DNA of 64,000 nucleotides from an uncultured Microbacterium sp. (GCF_937927635.1 NZ_CALBRW010000042.1:24441-88440); one strand, 5' to 3'. Shown: positions 44,583 to 53,598, numbered from the stretch's first letter. Made by a program: numbers and translations. The notes: generated by a model from the sequence alone, not told the origin.

Positions 44583-45535
44583 CAGACGGCCTCCTCGCGC
44601 TGCCGGGGATCGATGGCGTGGTGCACCAGGTCGACGAGGAAGCCGATCACCAGCACGAAGCCGGTCAGCACCAGCAGCTCGCTCTGCACCTTGACCAGGT
44701 CGCGGGTGCCGACGTCGGTCACCAGCATCCGTCCGATGCCGGGAAGCGTGAACAGCTGCTCGATCACGACGGAGCCGACGATGATCCCCGCGACCTGCAC
44801 GCCCAGCACCGTGACGATGGACAGGCCGACGGCGGGGATGCCGTGCCGGATCAGCGCCTGCCGGCGGGTGAGGCCCTTGGCGGCCGCCGTGCGCACGAAG
44901 TCCTGGGATGCCGCCTGCAGCGTGGCGCTGCGCACGAACCGCATGAGCATGGCGCCCTCGACGATCCCGATGGTCATCGCGGGGAGCAGCAGCGATTCGA
45001 ACGCTCTGCCCGGCGTCGTCCAGCCGGTGCGCGGGAAGCCCTGTGCGGGCAGCCAGCCCAGCCAGTGCGCGAACACGACGACCAGCATCATGCCCGCCCA
45101 GATCACCGGGACGGCGGCCACGGCCTGCGCCGCGACGTTCATGGCGGTGCCGCCTGCTCTGCCGCGCAGCACCGCCGACATCACGCCGAACGGGGCGGCG
45201 ATGAGCATGGCGATGGTCATGGACATCAGCGCCAACGGCCACGTCACGCGCGCCTTCTCGGCGAGCTCCGCGCCGACCGAGGCTCCGCTGAGCTGGGAGG
45301 TGCCCAGATCGCCGTGCAGGATGCCGCCGATCCAGTCGGTGTACTGCGCGAGCAGCGGTCGGTCCAGGCCCAGCGACGCTCGGATGGCCTCGACCTGGTC
45401 GGGGCTCGCCTGAGTGCCCGCGATCAGCTGCGCGACGTCGCCGGGGAGCACCCGCAGCGTGAAGAAGATGACCACGCTCGACACGAGGAGCCCTGCGATC
45501 AGCAGGACTCCCCGTGTCAGCGCGTAGCGGAGCAT
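44582..45535 (-). CDS. Peptide-type ABC permease (DppB type)
   Basis: This 317-residue permease has the DppB start RYALTRGVLLIAGLLVSSVVIFFTLRVLPGD. The contact loop is FVRTAAAKGLTRRQALIRHGIP, with GSVVIEQLFTLPGIGRM after it. It is translationally coupled to the DppC-type gene. The binding-protein gene ends 2 bases upstream of it. Confidence 0.93.
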   Translation of the reverse strand: MLRYALTRGVLLIAGLLVSSVVIFFTLRVLPGDVAQLIAGTQASPDQVEAIRASLGLDRPLLAQYTDWIGGILHGDLGTSQLSGASVGAELAEKARVTWPLALMSMTIAMLIAAPFGVMSAVLRGRAGGTAMNVAAQAVAAVPVIWAGMMLVVVFAHWLGWLPAQGFPRTGWTTPGRAFESLLLPAMTIGIVEGAMLMRFVRSATLQAASQDFVRTAAAKGLTRRQALIRHGIPAVGLSIVTVLGVQVAGIIVGSVVIEQLFTLPGIGRMLVTDVGTRDLVKVQSELLVLTGFVLVIGFLVDLVHHAIDPRQREEAV

Positions 45536-45537
45536 GC

Positions 45538-47067
45538 TCAGCCGGCGGTCCGAGTGACGCCAGCCAGGTCGATGCGCGAGTTGATCGAATCCTTCGGGAA
45601 TCCCTTGATGCCGGCGGTGAGGGCGGTGAGGGTCTCGCCGTTGTACAGCCAGTCGGCCGCGTCGTCCTCGGAGACGATCTTCGCGGCCTTCTTCAGCAGG
45701 TCGGCGGACTTCGCGGGGTCCAGCTCGGCCTGCGACTGCGCGTACAGGTCCTGCACCTGCTTGTTGTCGTAGCCGAAGTAGTACTTCGGGTTGGCCCAGT
45801 TGCCGAAGTCGCGCGGCTCGACGTGCAGCACGAAGCTCAGCTCGTAGTCGTGGTTCTTGTACACCTGGTCGAGCCAGGTCGGGAACTCGACGCGGTCGAC
45901 CTTGAGGGAGACGCCGACCTTCGCGAAGTCGGACACCAGCACCTGGGCGACGGTCGTGCCGTAGAACGACGGGATGGTCAGAGTCAGGTCCAGCTTCTCC
46001 TTCCCCGCCTCCTTCAGCAGCTCCTTGGCCTTGGCCGGGTCGTAGGGCACCAGCTTCGACAGATCCTCGTAGCCGGGGTCCAGCTCGGGGATGGGGCCGT
46101 ACAGGGTCTGACCCGCACCGACGGCCTCGACGAGCGCCTTGTGGTCGATGGCCAGGCGAAGCGCCTCGCGCACGCGCTTGTCGTTCAGCGGCGCCTCGGC
46201 GTTGTTGAACGCCAGCGTGGCCTTGTCGGTGGTCTGGCCGGTGGTGATGGTGAAGTCGCCGGTGTCCTTCAGCTGGGAGACCAGGTTGGGGTCCACGGCC
46301 GTGAGCACGTCGACGCTGCCGTCCAGCGCCGCGTTCACCCCGGCGGTGAAGTCGGGGATGTACTGGAACACGACCTCGGAGAGCTTCGGCTTCTCGCCCC
46401 AGTACTTCTCGGCGCGGTCGAAGGTGATCGCGGCGCCCTTGGTCCAGTGCTTGAGCACGAACGGGCCGGTGCCGTTCTCAGCGGTCTTCAGATCGGTCGT
46501 GTCGCCGGTCTTGAAGACGAGGCCGGCGGGGCCGGTGAGGTTGAAGAGGAAGTCCTGGTCGGGCTTCGTCAGCACGATCTGCACGGTCTTCTCGTCGGGA
46601 GCGGTGATCGAGGCGACGCCGGAGAACTCCGTGTTGCCCTGCACCGTGGCATCCGTCTTCACCGTCTCGTACGAGGCGACGACGTCGGCGGAGGTGAGTG
46701 CGGTGCCGTCGTGGAAGGTGATGCCGTCGTGCAGCGTGAACGTGTAGGTCAGGCCGTCGGGGGAGATCTCGTGCGAGCTCGCGAGGCGGTCCTCGACCTT
46801 GTTGTCCTGCGTGCGCGAGACCAGGCCCTCGTAGATGTTGTCGACGAGGATCTGCTCGAGCGCGGCGCCGCTGGTGTGGCGGATGTCGAGGTTGTCCGGT
46901 TCCAGGACCAGTCCCACGGTGAGCGTCGCATTGGCGTCGATCTTGCCGCCCGAGGTGGGCCCTGGCTCTGCGGAGCCGGTGCAGGCGGTGAGCACGAGGG
47001 CGCCCGCGGCGAGGATGCCGATGGCCGCCAGGCGGACCGATCTGCGCGGGGTGCGGAAGAGTGTCAC
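45538..47067 (-). CDS. Peptide-type ABC substrate-binding lipoprotein (SBP family 5)
   Basis: This 509-residue family-5 binding protein has a signal peptide ending in lipobox LTAC (lipidated C29). Family motifs are TYTFTLHDGITFHDGTALTSADVV and VREALRLAIDHKALVEAVG. It captures peptides, nickel complexes or other ligands at the cell surface. Its gene leads the four transporter genes and follows a hydrolase gene by 31 bases, so the hydrolase may act on the imported compound. Confidence 0.93.
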   Translation of the reverse strand: MTLFRTPRRSVRLAAIGILAAGALVLTACTGSAEPGPTSGGKIDANATLTVGLVLEPDNLDIRHTSGAALEQILVDNIYEGLVSRTQDNKVEDRLASSHEISPDGLTYTFTLHDGITFHDGTALTSADVVASYETVKTDATVQGNTEFSGVASITAPDEKTVQIVLTKPDQDFLFNLTGPAGLVFKTGDTTDLKTAENGTGPFVLKHWTKGAAITFDRAEKYWGEKPKLSEVVFQYIPDFTAGVNAALDGSVDVLTAVDPNLVSQLKDTGDFTITTGQTTDKATLAFNNAEAPLNDKRVREALRLAIDHKALVEAVGAGQTLYGPIPELDPGYEDLSKLVPYDPAKAKELLKEAGKEKLDLTLTIPSFYGTTVAQVLVSDFAKVGVSLKVDRVEFPTWLDQVYKNHDYELSFVLHVEPRDFGNWANPKYYFGYDNKQVQDLYAQSQAELDPAKSADLLKKAAKIVSEDDAADWLYNGETLTALTAGIKGFPKDSINSRIDLAGVTRTAG

Positions 47068-47098
47068 AGGGATGTCCTCTCGGGGATGTCCGCTCGGG

Positions 47099-48016
47099 TC
47101 AGCGGGAAGGATGAGTCAGAATCTCGGAGGCCAGGTCGGCCAGGGAGGCCGGGGCGGTCTCCTGCACGTTGTGCCCGGCGTCGACGGTGAGCATCTGCGC
47201 GCCGGGGAGCCTGTGGGTGAACTCGGCGACGTCGGCATCCTGCAGGAAGCCGTGCGTGCCGCGCACGAGGGTGATCGGCGCGGTGACGGCCAGCAGGTCG
47301 TCCCAGGGATCTGCGCCGGGAGCGGATGCCGCGTTCGCGGCGTTCAGCGCGTCGAAGGCGTGGCCGATGATCTGCGCGAAGTGGTGCTTCCACTCCACGC
47401 GGCCGTCGTCGCGCACGCGCGTGTTGAAGAAGACGCCGCGTTCGGTTTCCTCGCGCGTCCCGCCCATGCCGAAGCTCTGGGCGCGATCGACCGCCTCGTC
47501 GCGCGTGGCGAAGTCGGTCACCTGATAGAAGTCGCGCAGCACGGCGGGCGCCGCGTCGGTGTCGAGCCCGGGGACGATGTCGACGAGCACGAGCGCGCGC
47601 ACGAGCTGCGGATGCCGGGCGGCGACGTTCGCCGCGGTCAGACCGCCCAGCGAGTGCCCGATCAGCACCTGCGGCGTGCGGGTCCACTCGGCCATCGCGG
47701 TGGCGACGTCGGCGGCGAGCGAGGCGGGGGAGTAGTCGAGGTCCGTCCGCCAGGAGGAGTCGCCGTGGCCCGCGAGATCGATGACCAGTGCCGGCTGACC
47801 CAGCCGCAGCACCACGGTGTCCCAGGTGTGGGCGTTCAGACCCGCGCCGTGCAGCAGTGTGACCCGGGGGTCGCCGTCGCCGAAGCGCAGCGCACTGAGC
47901 GCTCGGCCGTCCGGGAGGTCGAGCCGGATGCGTCGGGCCTCGGGGATCGCGATGTTCAGAGCGGCTGCCTGCGCGGGCAGGTAGCGGAACTCGCTGGTGT
48001 CTTTCGTCACGGCCAT
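47099..48016 (-). CDS. Alpha/beta hydrolase
   Basis: This 305-residue cytosolic alpha/beta hydrolase has oxyanion motif LLHGAGLNAHTWD and nucleophile elbow GHSLGGLTAANV. Catalytic acid and histidine are in the C-terminal part (VDAGHNVQETAP). There is no signal peptide. As the first gene of the ABC operon it likely hydrolyses an ester or amide bond of the imported substrate. The exact reaction is unknown. Confidence 0.88.
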   Translation of the reverse strand: MAVTKDTSEFRYLPAQAAALNIAIPEARRIRLDLPDGRALSALRFGDGDPRVTLLHGAGLNAHTWDTVVLRLGQPALVIDLAGHGDSSWRTDLDYSPASLAADVATAMAEWTRTPQVLIGHSLGGLTAANVAARHPQLVRALVLVDIVPGLDTDAAPAVLRDFYQVTDFATRDEAVDRAQSFGMGGTREETERGVFFNTRVRDDGRVEWKHHFAQIIGHAFDALNAANAASAPGADPWDDLLAVTAPITLVRGTHGFLQDADVAEFTHRLPGAQMLTVDAGHNVQETAPASLADLASEILTHPSR

Positions 48017-48069
48017 ATTCTGCTATCGGGAGGAGGTTCCCAGGAAATGCGGGAGCAATATGAGAAGTA

Positions 48070-48112
48070 ATACGGCGAAATACGTATGCGTATCGCTGAT
48101 GAATATCGCTTC
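48070..48112. promoter_or_regulatory. AT-rich repeat region upstream of the hydrolase/ABC operon
   Basis: The 160-base gap between the divergent hydrolase and phosphatase genes is unusually AT-rich. ATACG occurs at 48070 and 48080, and the second copy forms an inverted repeat with CGTAT at 48089-48093. TATCGC recurs nearby. It probably holds divergent promoters and perhaps an operator. Confidence 0.35.
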
Positions 48113-48176
48113 GTGTGTGTCATCTTGCATCAAGGGTGGAGCGGGGTGCTCGCGGGCGTTCGCCTAGGCTGGTGCT

Positions 48177-48881
48177 GTGACTGTCATTCGCCTCCCCGGG
48201 GTGCACAACCTCCGAGATGTCGGAGGAATTCCCGTCGGCGACTCGCAGCTGCGGGACGGGGTTCTGCTGCGGTCGGGTCAGCTCGCGCAGCTCACGCCCG
48301 AGGGACAGGACCGCCTGCGCTCGCTGGTCGCGCGCGTCATCGATCTGCGCGACGACGTCGAGGTGCTGCGCGAGCCCTCCGCGCTCACCGGGGTGCCCGT
48401 GGAGCGGATTCCGCTGCTGCTGGGCTCGGTGGAGTCGTTCTTCGCGGCGGACACGGATCTCGAGGGTCTCTACCGGCATCTGGTCGACGAGTGCGCAGCC
48501 CAGCTCGTCGCCGTGGTGCGCATCCTGGCGGCAGGGGAGCCGACGCTCGTGCACTGCACGCTGGGCAAGGATCGCACGGGCGTGATCGTCGCGCTGGCGC
48601 TGAGCGCCGTGGGTGCGGATCGGGATGCCGTGGTGGCCGACTACGCGCTGACGGCGTCGCAGCTGCCCGTGGAGCGGAACCGCGCCGTCGCCGAGTACTT
48701 CCGCGCCCATCTTCCCGACGCGCGGAATGCGATCCAACTGGCGACCGAATCGCCTGCGCCGGTGATGGCGGACCTGCTCGCGGACCTCGATCAGCGGTAC
48801 GGCTCCGTCGCCGCCTACCTGCAGGCGTCGGGACTGACGGATGCCGAACTGCAGGCGCTGCGCGTCGCGCTGGTGGTCTGA
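48177..48881 (+). CDS. Tyrosine-protein phosphatase (DSP/PTP-like)
   Basis: This 234-residue phosphatase carries the active-site loop HCTLGKDRTG (C127, K131, D132, R133) and the family start LPGVHNLRDVGG. The lysine-aspartate after the glycine marks the atypical bacterial group that includes mycobacterial PtpB and lipid phosphatases. It may act on phosphotyrosine or phosphoinositides. It starts with GTG. No signal peptide is visible. Confidence 0.88.
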   Translation: MTVIRLPGVHNLRDVGGIPVGDSQLRDGVLLRSGQLAQLTPEGQDRLRSLVARVIDLRDDVEVLREPSALTGVPVERIPLLLGSVESFFAADTDLEGLYRHLVDECAAQLVAVVRILAAGEPTLVHCTLGKDRTGVIVALALSAVGADRDAVVADYALTASQLPVERNRAVAEYFRAHLPDARNAIQLATESPAPVMADLLADLDQRYGSVAAYLQASGLTDAELQALRVALVV

Positions 48882-48915
48882 GCGCAGCCGGTCGACGTCG
48901 AGGGCAGGACTCGAG

Positions 48916-48934
48916 GTAGGTTAGGCAACCCTTC
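48916..48934. promoter_or_regulatory. Candidate DtxR/IdeR iron box
   Basis: GTAGGTTAGGCAACCCTTC matches the DtxR-family consensus TTAGGTTAGGCTAACCTAA at 14 of 19 positions, with an intact left half. It lies 23 bases upstream of the SIP-domain gene start, where iron-dependent repression would be expected. Confidence 0.65.
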
Positions 48935-48957
48935 CTCGGTGGTATGATCAAGAGATC

Positions 48958-49419
48958 ATGAGCACTGTCGAGACGCCTGTCGGCGCGCGCGCGGCACGCC
49001 GTTCCTCCCGGCGTCCCCAGCTGCAGCACCTGATCACGGCCGACGAGCGGTCGCTCGCCGAACTGGAGGCGCTCCTGGTCACGCTGCCGCTGTGCGCGGT
49101 GGGGCGCGTGTTCGTCGAGGTGCCCGACGTCGATGACATCGGCGTCGTCACGGCACCGCCGCGGATGACGGTGACCTGGCTGCCGCGCGCGCGTCGGGGC
49201 GGTGTCCGACATGCGGCAGGCGAGCTGCTCGCGCGTGCGGCGACAGCGTGGGCGGACGAGATGCTCTGCGACGAGTCCGAGGGCGCGCTGCGCACGGAGG
49301 CGACGCTGCTGGGCGGCTACCTCGGCACGGCCGACATCGCCGAGCACCTGATGGAATGCTGCGGCATCGCGCCGTCTGCCGTGCATGCGCCGGCCGCGTA
49401 CGGTCTGAACGTCCTCTGA
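48958..49419 (+). CDS. SIP-domain protein (siderophore-interacting protein C-terminal domain)
   Basis: This 153-residue protein corresponds to the C-terminal SIP domain of siderophore-interacting ferric reductases (LEALLVTLPLCAVGRVFVEVPD, MTVTWLPRARRGG, LGGYLGTADIAEHLMECCG). It lacks the N-terminal FAD domain, so it may act as a stand-alone partner or be a diverged relic. An iron box upstream supports a role in iron handling. The frame and length are clean. Confidence 0.8.
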   Translation: MSTVETPVGARAARRSSRRPQLQHLITADERSLAELEALLVTLPLCAVGRVFVEVPDVDDIGVVTAPPRMTVTWLPRARRGGVRHAAGELLARAATAWADEMLCDESEGALRTEATLLGGYLGTADIAEHLMECCGIAPSAVHAPAAYGLNVL

Positions 49420-49428
49420 GATCGCAGC

Positions 49429-49863
49429 TCAGCGGCGGCGCGGCACGTACCCGCCGTCCTCCAGCCCCGCCTCGATCTCGAAGCGGTTGCGCAGCGCGTC
49501 GCGACCGGCGAACAGGTACAGCACGGGCATGAGGAACCCGTAGCGCAGCCACTGCTGCTTGTGCACGCCCTCGTGCCGCAGCACGGCGTCGGACGGATTC
49601 ACGTCGCCGGTCAGGTAGCAGCCGCCCACGCACACACCGCCGCGGCCGTACGCCCAGTCCGGCAGCCCGCGGAACACCCACAGTCCCGCCCGGCGCTGCA
49701 CGGGACCGGTGCTCCACAACGACCCCCACACCCAGCCGACCGAGGTGCCCCACCAGTATCCGAGGCGGCTGAGGGGGGAGCGCAGCAGGAACGAGGGGAT
49801 GCGGCGGTCGAAGCGCCGACCGCGGATCAGCACCCGCTCGGCCTCCGCCTGCCAGTCGCTCAT
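49429..49863 (-). CDS. Hypothetical protein with HExxH motif
   Basis: This 144-residue protein carries LRHEGVHKQQWLRYG, an HExxH zinc-metallopeptidase-like motif with a trailing Gln pair. A single hydrophobic stretch (GFLMPVLYLFAG) follows, then RFEIEAGLEDGG, where the downstream glutamate could be the third ligand. I do not recognise a named family. It overlaps the upstream arginase-fold gene by 4 bases. Peptidase activity is only suggested by the motif. Confidence 0.65.
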   Translation of the reverse strand: MSDWQAEAERVLIRGRRFDRRIPSFLLRSPLSRLGYWWGTSVGWVWGSLWSTGPVQRRAGLWVFRGLPDWAYGRGGVCVGGCYLTGDVNPSDAVLRHEGVHKQQWLRYGFLMPVLYLFAGRDALRNRFEIEAGLEDGGYVPRRR

Positions 49864-50663
49864 GCGACCGCGCCGATCAGCCGCAGGATCGCGCCCATGT
49901 CGCGCACGGCGTCGGCGGGCGTGCGCGGCGCGAAGCCCGCGATGGTGGCCCCGGCCAGGGGAAGGTCCTTCCGGACCTGCCGGATCACCGCCGCGAGGGA
50001 GGCAGCGCCCACCCCGAAGGGCTCGGCATCCGAGACGCCTTCGAACTCGGCGGGGTCGATGACGTCGACGTCGATGTGCGCCCAGATGCGGGAGGCTCCC
50101 GTCGCGCGGACGGCGGCGGCCACGACATCCGGATCGTGCGCGTCCTCGGGGTCGACGACGGCGATCGATCCCAGCCGCGCCCGCTCGCCCTCATCGATGC
50201 TGCGCGCGCCCAGCAGCACGACGCGCTCGGCGGGGATGCCGGGAGTCAGCGCCAGCTGGGGCTCGCCATGGCCGAGTACGGATGCCAGGGACATGCCGGA
50301 GAACGCCCCGGACGGCGATGACGACGGATCGTTGAGGTCGGGGTGCGCGTCGCACCACAGCACGGCGAGGTCGGAGGTGTCGACGGCGGACAGCGCGAAC
50401 ACGCTCACGCTGCAGTCGCCGCCGATCAGCACGGTCTGCTCGGACGCATTCATGTGCTCGGCGATGAGCTCGCGCACGCGCAGTAGCGAGCTCAGGCGTC
50501 GCACGCCGGTGCCCAGCGATTCACCGGCCTCCAGCGGCACGTCGAGGACGGTGGTGTCCTTGCGGGGCAGGTCGCCGGCGATGGCGTTGGCGCCGTCGAC
50601 GAGCAGCATGGCGCGCGAGGCGGGCGAGCCCTGCCACTGCGGGACGATGAGGAATCTGGTCAT
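49860..50663 (-). CDS. Arginase/agmatinase-fold protein
   Basis: This 267-residue ureohydrolase-fold protein has motifs GGDCS (81-85), DAHPDLN (105-111) and HIDVDVIDPAE (196-206). The aspartates that bind manganese are present, but the usual GGDHS histidine is cysteine (C84). It may cleave guanidino or related compounds with altered metal binding. ATG at 50663 is preceded by a GGGAGAG ribosome site. Confidence 0.82.
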   Translation of the reverse strand: MTRFLIVPQWQGSPASRAMLLVDGANAIAGDLPRKDTTVLDVPLEAGESLGTGVRRLSSLLRVRELIAEHMNASEQTVLIGGDCSVSVFALSAVDTSDLAVLWCDAHPDLNDPSSSPSGAFSGMSLASVLGHGEPQLALTPGIPAERVVLLGARSIDEGERARLGSIAVVDPEDAHDPDVVAAAVRATGASRIWAHIDVDVIDPAEFEGVSDAEPFGVGAASLAAVIRQVRKDLPLAGATIAGFAPRTPADAVRDMGAILRLIGAVA

Positions 50664-50687
50664 GTTCTCTCCCGGGAGGAGAAGGAG

Positions 50688-50717
50688 GGGCGGATGCCGG
50701 AGATCCGGCATCCGCCC
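50688..50717. terminator. Hairpin terminator after pspA-like gene
   Basis: Perfect inverted repeat around 50690-50715: ten-base arms GCGGATGCCG/CGGCATCCGC plus two inner pairs and a 2-base loop. It lies between the PspA-like stop and the arginase-fold start. Confidence 0.7.
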
Positions 50718-50723
50718 GCCCGA

Positions 50724-51461
50724 TCACTCTGCTTCGATGGCGGCCTGCGGCTTGCCGGCCTTGAGCTCGGCGAGGCGGGCCTCGACCTCGGTGAGCTCGC
50801 CGAGGTCGTCGAGGCTCTCGAACTGCGCGTCCAGCGACGACGCGGCGATCTCGGCCTTGCCCTGGGCGATGGCCTCCTGACGGCGGATCTTGTCCTCGAA
50901 CCGGCCCAGCTCGCTGGTCGGGTCGAGCACGTTGATCGAGCCGATCGCGTCCTGAACCTTGGTCTGCGCCTCGGCGACCTTGGCGCGGGCCAGCAGCTCG
51001 CTGCGCTTGGTCTTCAGCTCGCCGAGCTTGTCCTTCATGCCGTTCAGGCCGTTCTTGAGCTTGTCGACGATCTCGGTCTGGGACGCGATCTGAGGCTCGG
51101 AGGTCTTCGCCTCGCGCTCGGAGCTGATCTGGCGCTGCAGCGCGATCTTGGCGAGGTTGTCGAACTTGTCGGCATCCGCCGTGTTGCCCGCGCCGCGGAA
51201 CTCGTCCGCCTTGCGGCTGGCGGCCAGGGCCTTGTTGCCCCAGTCGGCCGCGGCCTGCACGTCCTCCTCGTGGTCGCGCTCGAGAAGGCGCAGGTTGCCG
51301 ATGGTCTCGGCGATCGCGGACTCGGCGTCGGCGATGTTGTTGGTGTAGTCGCGCACGAGCTGGTCGATCATCTTCTGCGGGTCCTCGGCCTGGTCGAGGA
51401 GCGCGTTGATGTTGGCACGGACGAGCGTGGAGATGCGTCCGAAGATGGATTCCTTGGCCAT
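50724..51461 (-). CDS. PspA/IM30-family membrane-stress protein
   Basis: This 245-residue ESCRT-III-like coiled coil starts with the amphipathic helix ESIFGRISTLVRANINALLDQAEDP that binds stressed membranes. ALQRQISSEREAK and long heptads follow. Actinobacterial PspA protects the membrane and binds envelope-stress regulators. It lies 100 bases downstream of the TPM-domain gene on the same strand. Confidence 0.9.
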   Translation of the reverse strand: MAKESIFGRISTLVRANINALLDQAEDPQKMIDQLVRDYTNNIADAESAIAETIGNLRLLERDHEEDVQAAADWGNKALAASRKADEFRGAGNTADADKFDNLAKIALQRQISSEREAKTSEPQIASQTEIVDKLKNGLNGMKDKLGELKTKRSELLARAKVAEAQTKVQDAIGSINVLDPTSELGRFEDKIRRQEAIAQGKAEIAASSLDAQFESLDDLGELTEVEARLAELKAGKPQAAIEAE

Positions 51462-51561
51462 GGTGTGGTTCCTTTTTCTTCTCGGATGGGTGTCTTGCCG
51501 TGTACGTCGTTCGGTCAGATTAGTGCTCGGGTTGATGAGTCGGGGTCAGGATCGGATGCCG

Positions 51562-53598
51562 TCAGAAGTGACCGCCGCTGGTGCCGGAGAAGCCGCCGCC
51601 TCCGCCGAAGCCGCCGACGGAGAATCCGCCTCCGCCGCCGCCCCCGCCGAAGAAGCCGCCACTGGTGCCGCTGCTGCCGCCGCCGAAGATCCCGCCGCCT
51701 CCGCCGCCGCCGCCGCCTCCGCCTCCGCCGAAGATTCCGCCGCCTCCGCCCCACCCGCCGTGGCCGCCTCCGGCCTGACCGATGAGGATGCCGCCGAGCA
51801 GAGCGCCGAGGGTGTCGTCGCCGCGACCGCCGCCGCCACCGCCCCACCCGCCGAGATCGTTCTGGGCGGCCTGCAGGGCCTGCGCCGCGAGCTGGTCCGC
51901 AGACTGGGTCAGCGAGAGCGCACGGACGGGGTCGGAGTCTGCGACGCGGTACGCCTCGCGCTGGTTGGCCTGCGCCTGGGACAGCCGGGTGCGGGCGGTC
52001 GAATCGACTCCGCCGCGGCGGTTCAGGATGAAGTTCTCGGCGGTCGCGATCTGCGCGTCGGCCCGCCGAAGAGCGCCGGCGAGGGCGCTGCGTGCGCGGT
52101 CGATCCTCTGCTGCTCGTCGCGCGCGGTCTGGATGATCGAATCGATGGAGCCGTTCGCGGCGTCGAGCACCCGCAGCGCGGCGATCGGGTTGCCACCGGA
52201 GGGCCCGAGGAATGTCTGGGCCTGCTGAACGCCCTGCTGCGTGGCGGCGACGGCCTGGGCGACGCGGCCTTCGGGGTCCGGCAGCGACTGCGCGGTCTGG
52301 ATGTCACCGCCCAGCTCCGTGATCAGCGCAGCGGCGTGCTCGCCCGCGGCCTTCAGATCGTGCTGCAGCTTCTCCACGGCATCCTCGAGCTGTGTCGCCT
52401 GCTGCACGGCGCCCTCGGCGGCGCGGATGGAGACAGCCGCATCGCCGCTGCGCCCGCCGTCGAGCGACCGCTGCGCCGCCGTGACCTGCGCATCCGTGAA
52501 CGAGATGCGCGATCGCGCCTGGGCGACGTTGTCGGCGACGGCCGAGTACGCATCGGGGGAGTACGTCGCGGACAGCGAGGCGAGGATCTTCTCGGCGCGG
52601 TCGATCTCGGCGGATGCCGCGGTGCGCAGCTTGCGCACGTTCTCAAGCGCCGCCGGAGCGTCCTGCTCGAGCTTGCGGAGCTGATCGAACTCCGCCTTGC
52701 GCTCTTCGAGCGTCTGAGTCGAGGTGGTGCACAGCTGCACGATGCGGTCGTACCACTCCGTCTTCTGCTGGTCGGTGTCGGGGATCTCGTCGTCGAGCTT
52801 CTGCTGCAGCGAGAACGCCTCGTCGAGGTGGCCGCGCGCGGCCTTCAGCGCCGCGACGAAGTCGCCGATCGCGTCGTCGCCGAACTGGGCGCGGGCGTAC
52901 TCCATCTCCTGCTCGCTGGAGCGCACGACGTCGTCGGTGCGCACCAGGGCGATGGATGCCTGCCGAGCGAGCTCCGCGATCTGCGCCTGGCGCGCGGCGG
53001 CCTCGGCGGCGCGCTTGCGCGCGCGGCGGACCAGCAGCACGATCACGATCACGACGGCGGCCAGCAGCACGATGATGCCGAACACTGTCCAGCCCTGCGC
53101 GGCGCGCGCCGGGCCGTCGACCAGCATCTCCTGCACCTGCGCGGCAGCGGCGTCGATGGATCCGGTCCAGTCGCTGTTCTTGAGCGCGGGGAGCATGGCG
53201 TCGGTGACCTGGGAGCGCTCGGCGGCGGAGATCGGCCCGCCCTGCTGCGGCCCGGCCATGGCGAACATCCGCCCCTCGGTCGCGATGCCGATGAGGTACT
53301 GGTGGTCGTTGAACCCGTTGCCGTCTGCTGTTCGAGCCACCCAGTCCTTCTCGTCGGCGGCGCCGGTGAACTGCGGCACGAAGACGACGAAGACATCTGC
53401 TCCGGTGTCCTTCGCGAGCTTGGCGAGCCGCGCATCGGCTGCGGACAGCTGCTCGGGGGAGAGCACCCCGCTGACGTCGCTGACGTTCCCCGATCCGGTC
53501 AAGGGACCTGGGTCCGTCGCGGATGCCGCGCTCAGCGAGAAGCCGCCGAGGATCGTTCCCAGGATGATCGCGGCCAGAGCCAGCCACCGATGTCTCAT
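51562..53598 (-). CDS. TPM-domain membrane protein with coiled coil and glycine-rich tail
   Basis: This 678-residue protein has a signal sequence (1-27) and a TPM domain (about 35-165, DVSGVLSPEQLSAADARLAKLA). One membrane helix follows (171-190), then a long cytosolic coiled-coil region (about 193-570). The tail is almost pure glycine with W/F (about 580-678). Alternatively the coil may face outward, since the topology is uncertain. TPM domains support photosystem repair in plants and are of unknown function in bacteria. The start at 53598 is chosen for GGAGGGA. Confidence 0.85.
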   Translation of the reverse strand: MRHRWLALAAIILGTILGGFSLSAASATDPGPLTGSGNVSDVSGVLSPEQLSAADARLAKLAKDTGADVFVVFVPQFTGAADEKDWVARTADGNGFNDHQYLIGIATEGRMFAMAGPQQGGPISAAERSQVTDAMLPALKNSDWTGSIDAAAAQVQEMLVDGPARAAQGWTVFGIIVLLAAVVIVIVLLVRRARKRAAEAAARQAQIAELARQASIALVRTDDVVRSSEQEMEYARAQFGDDAIGDFVAALKAARGHLDEAFSLQQKLDDEIPDTDQQKTEWYDRIVQLCTTSTQTLEERKAEFDQLRKLEQDAPAALENVRKLRTAASAEIDRAEKILASLSATYSPDAYSAVADNVAQARSRISFTDAQVTAAQRSLDGGRSGDAAVSIRAAEGAVQQATQLEDAVEKLQHDLKAAGEHAAALITELGGDIQTAQSLPDPEGRVAQAVAATQQGVQQAQTFLGPSGGNPIAALRVLDAANGSIDSIIQTARDEQQRIDRARSALAGALRRADAQIATAENFILNRRGGVDSTARTRLSQAQANQREAYRVADSDPVRALSLTQSADQLAAQALQAAQNDLGGWGGGGGGRGDDTLGALLGGILIGQAGGGHGGWGGGGGIFGGGGGGGGGGGGGIFGGGSSGTSGGFFGGGGGGGGFSVGGFGGGGGFSGTSGGHF

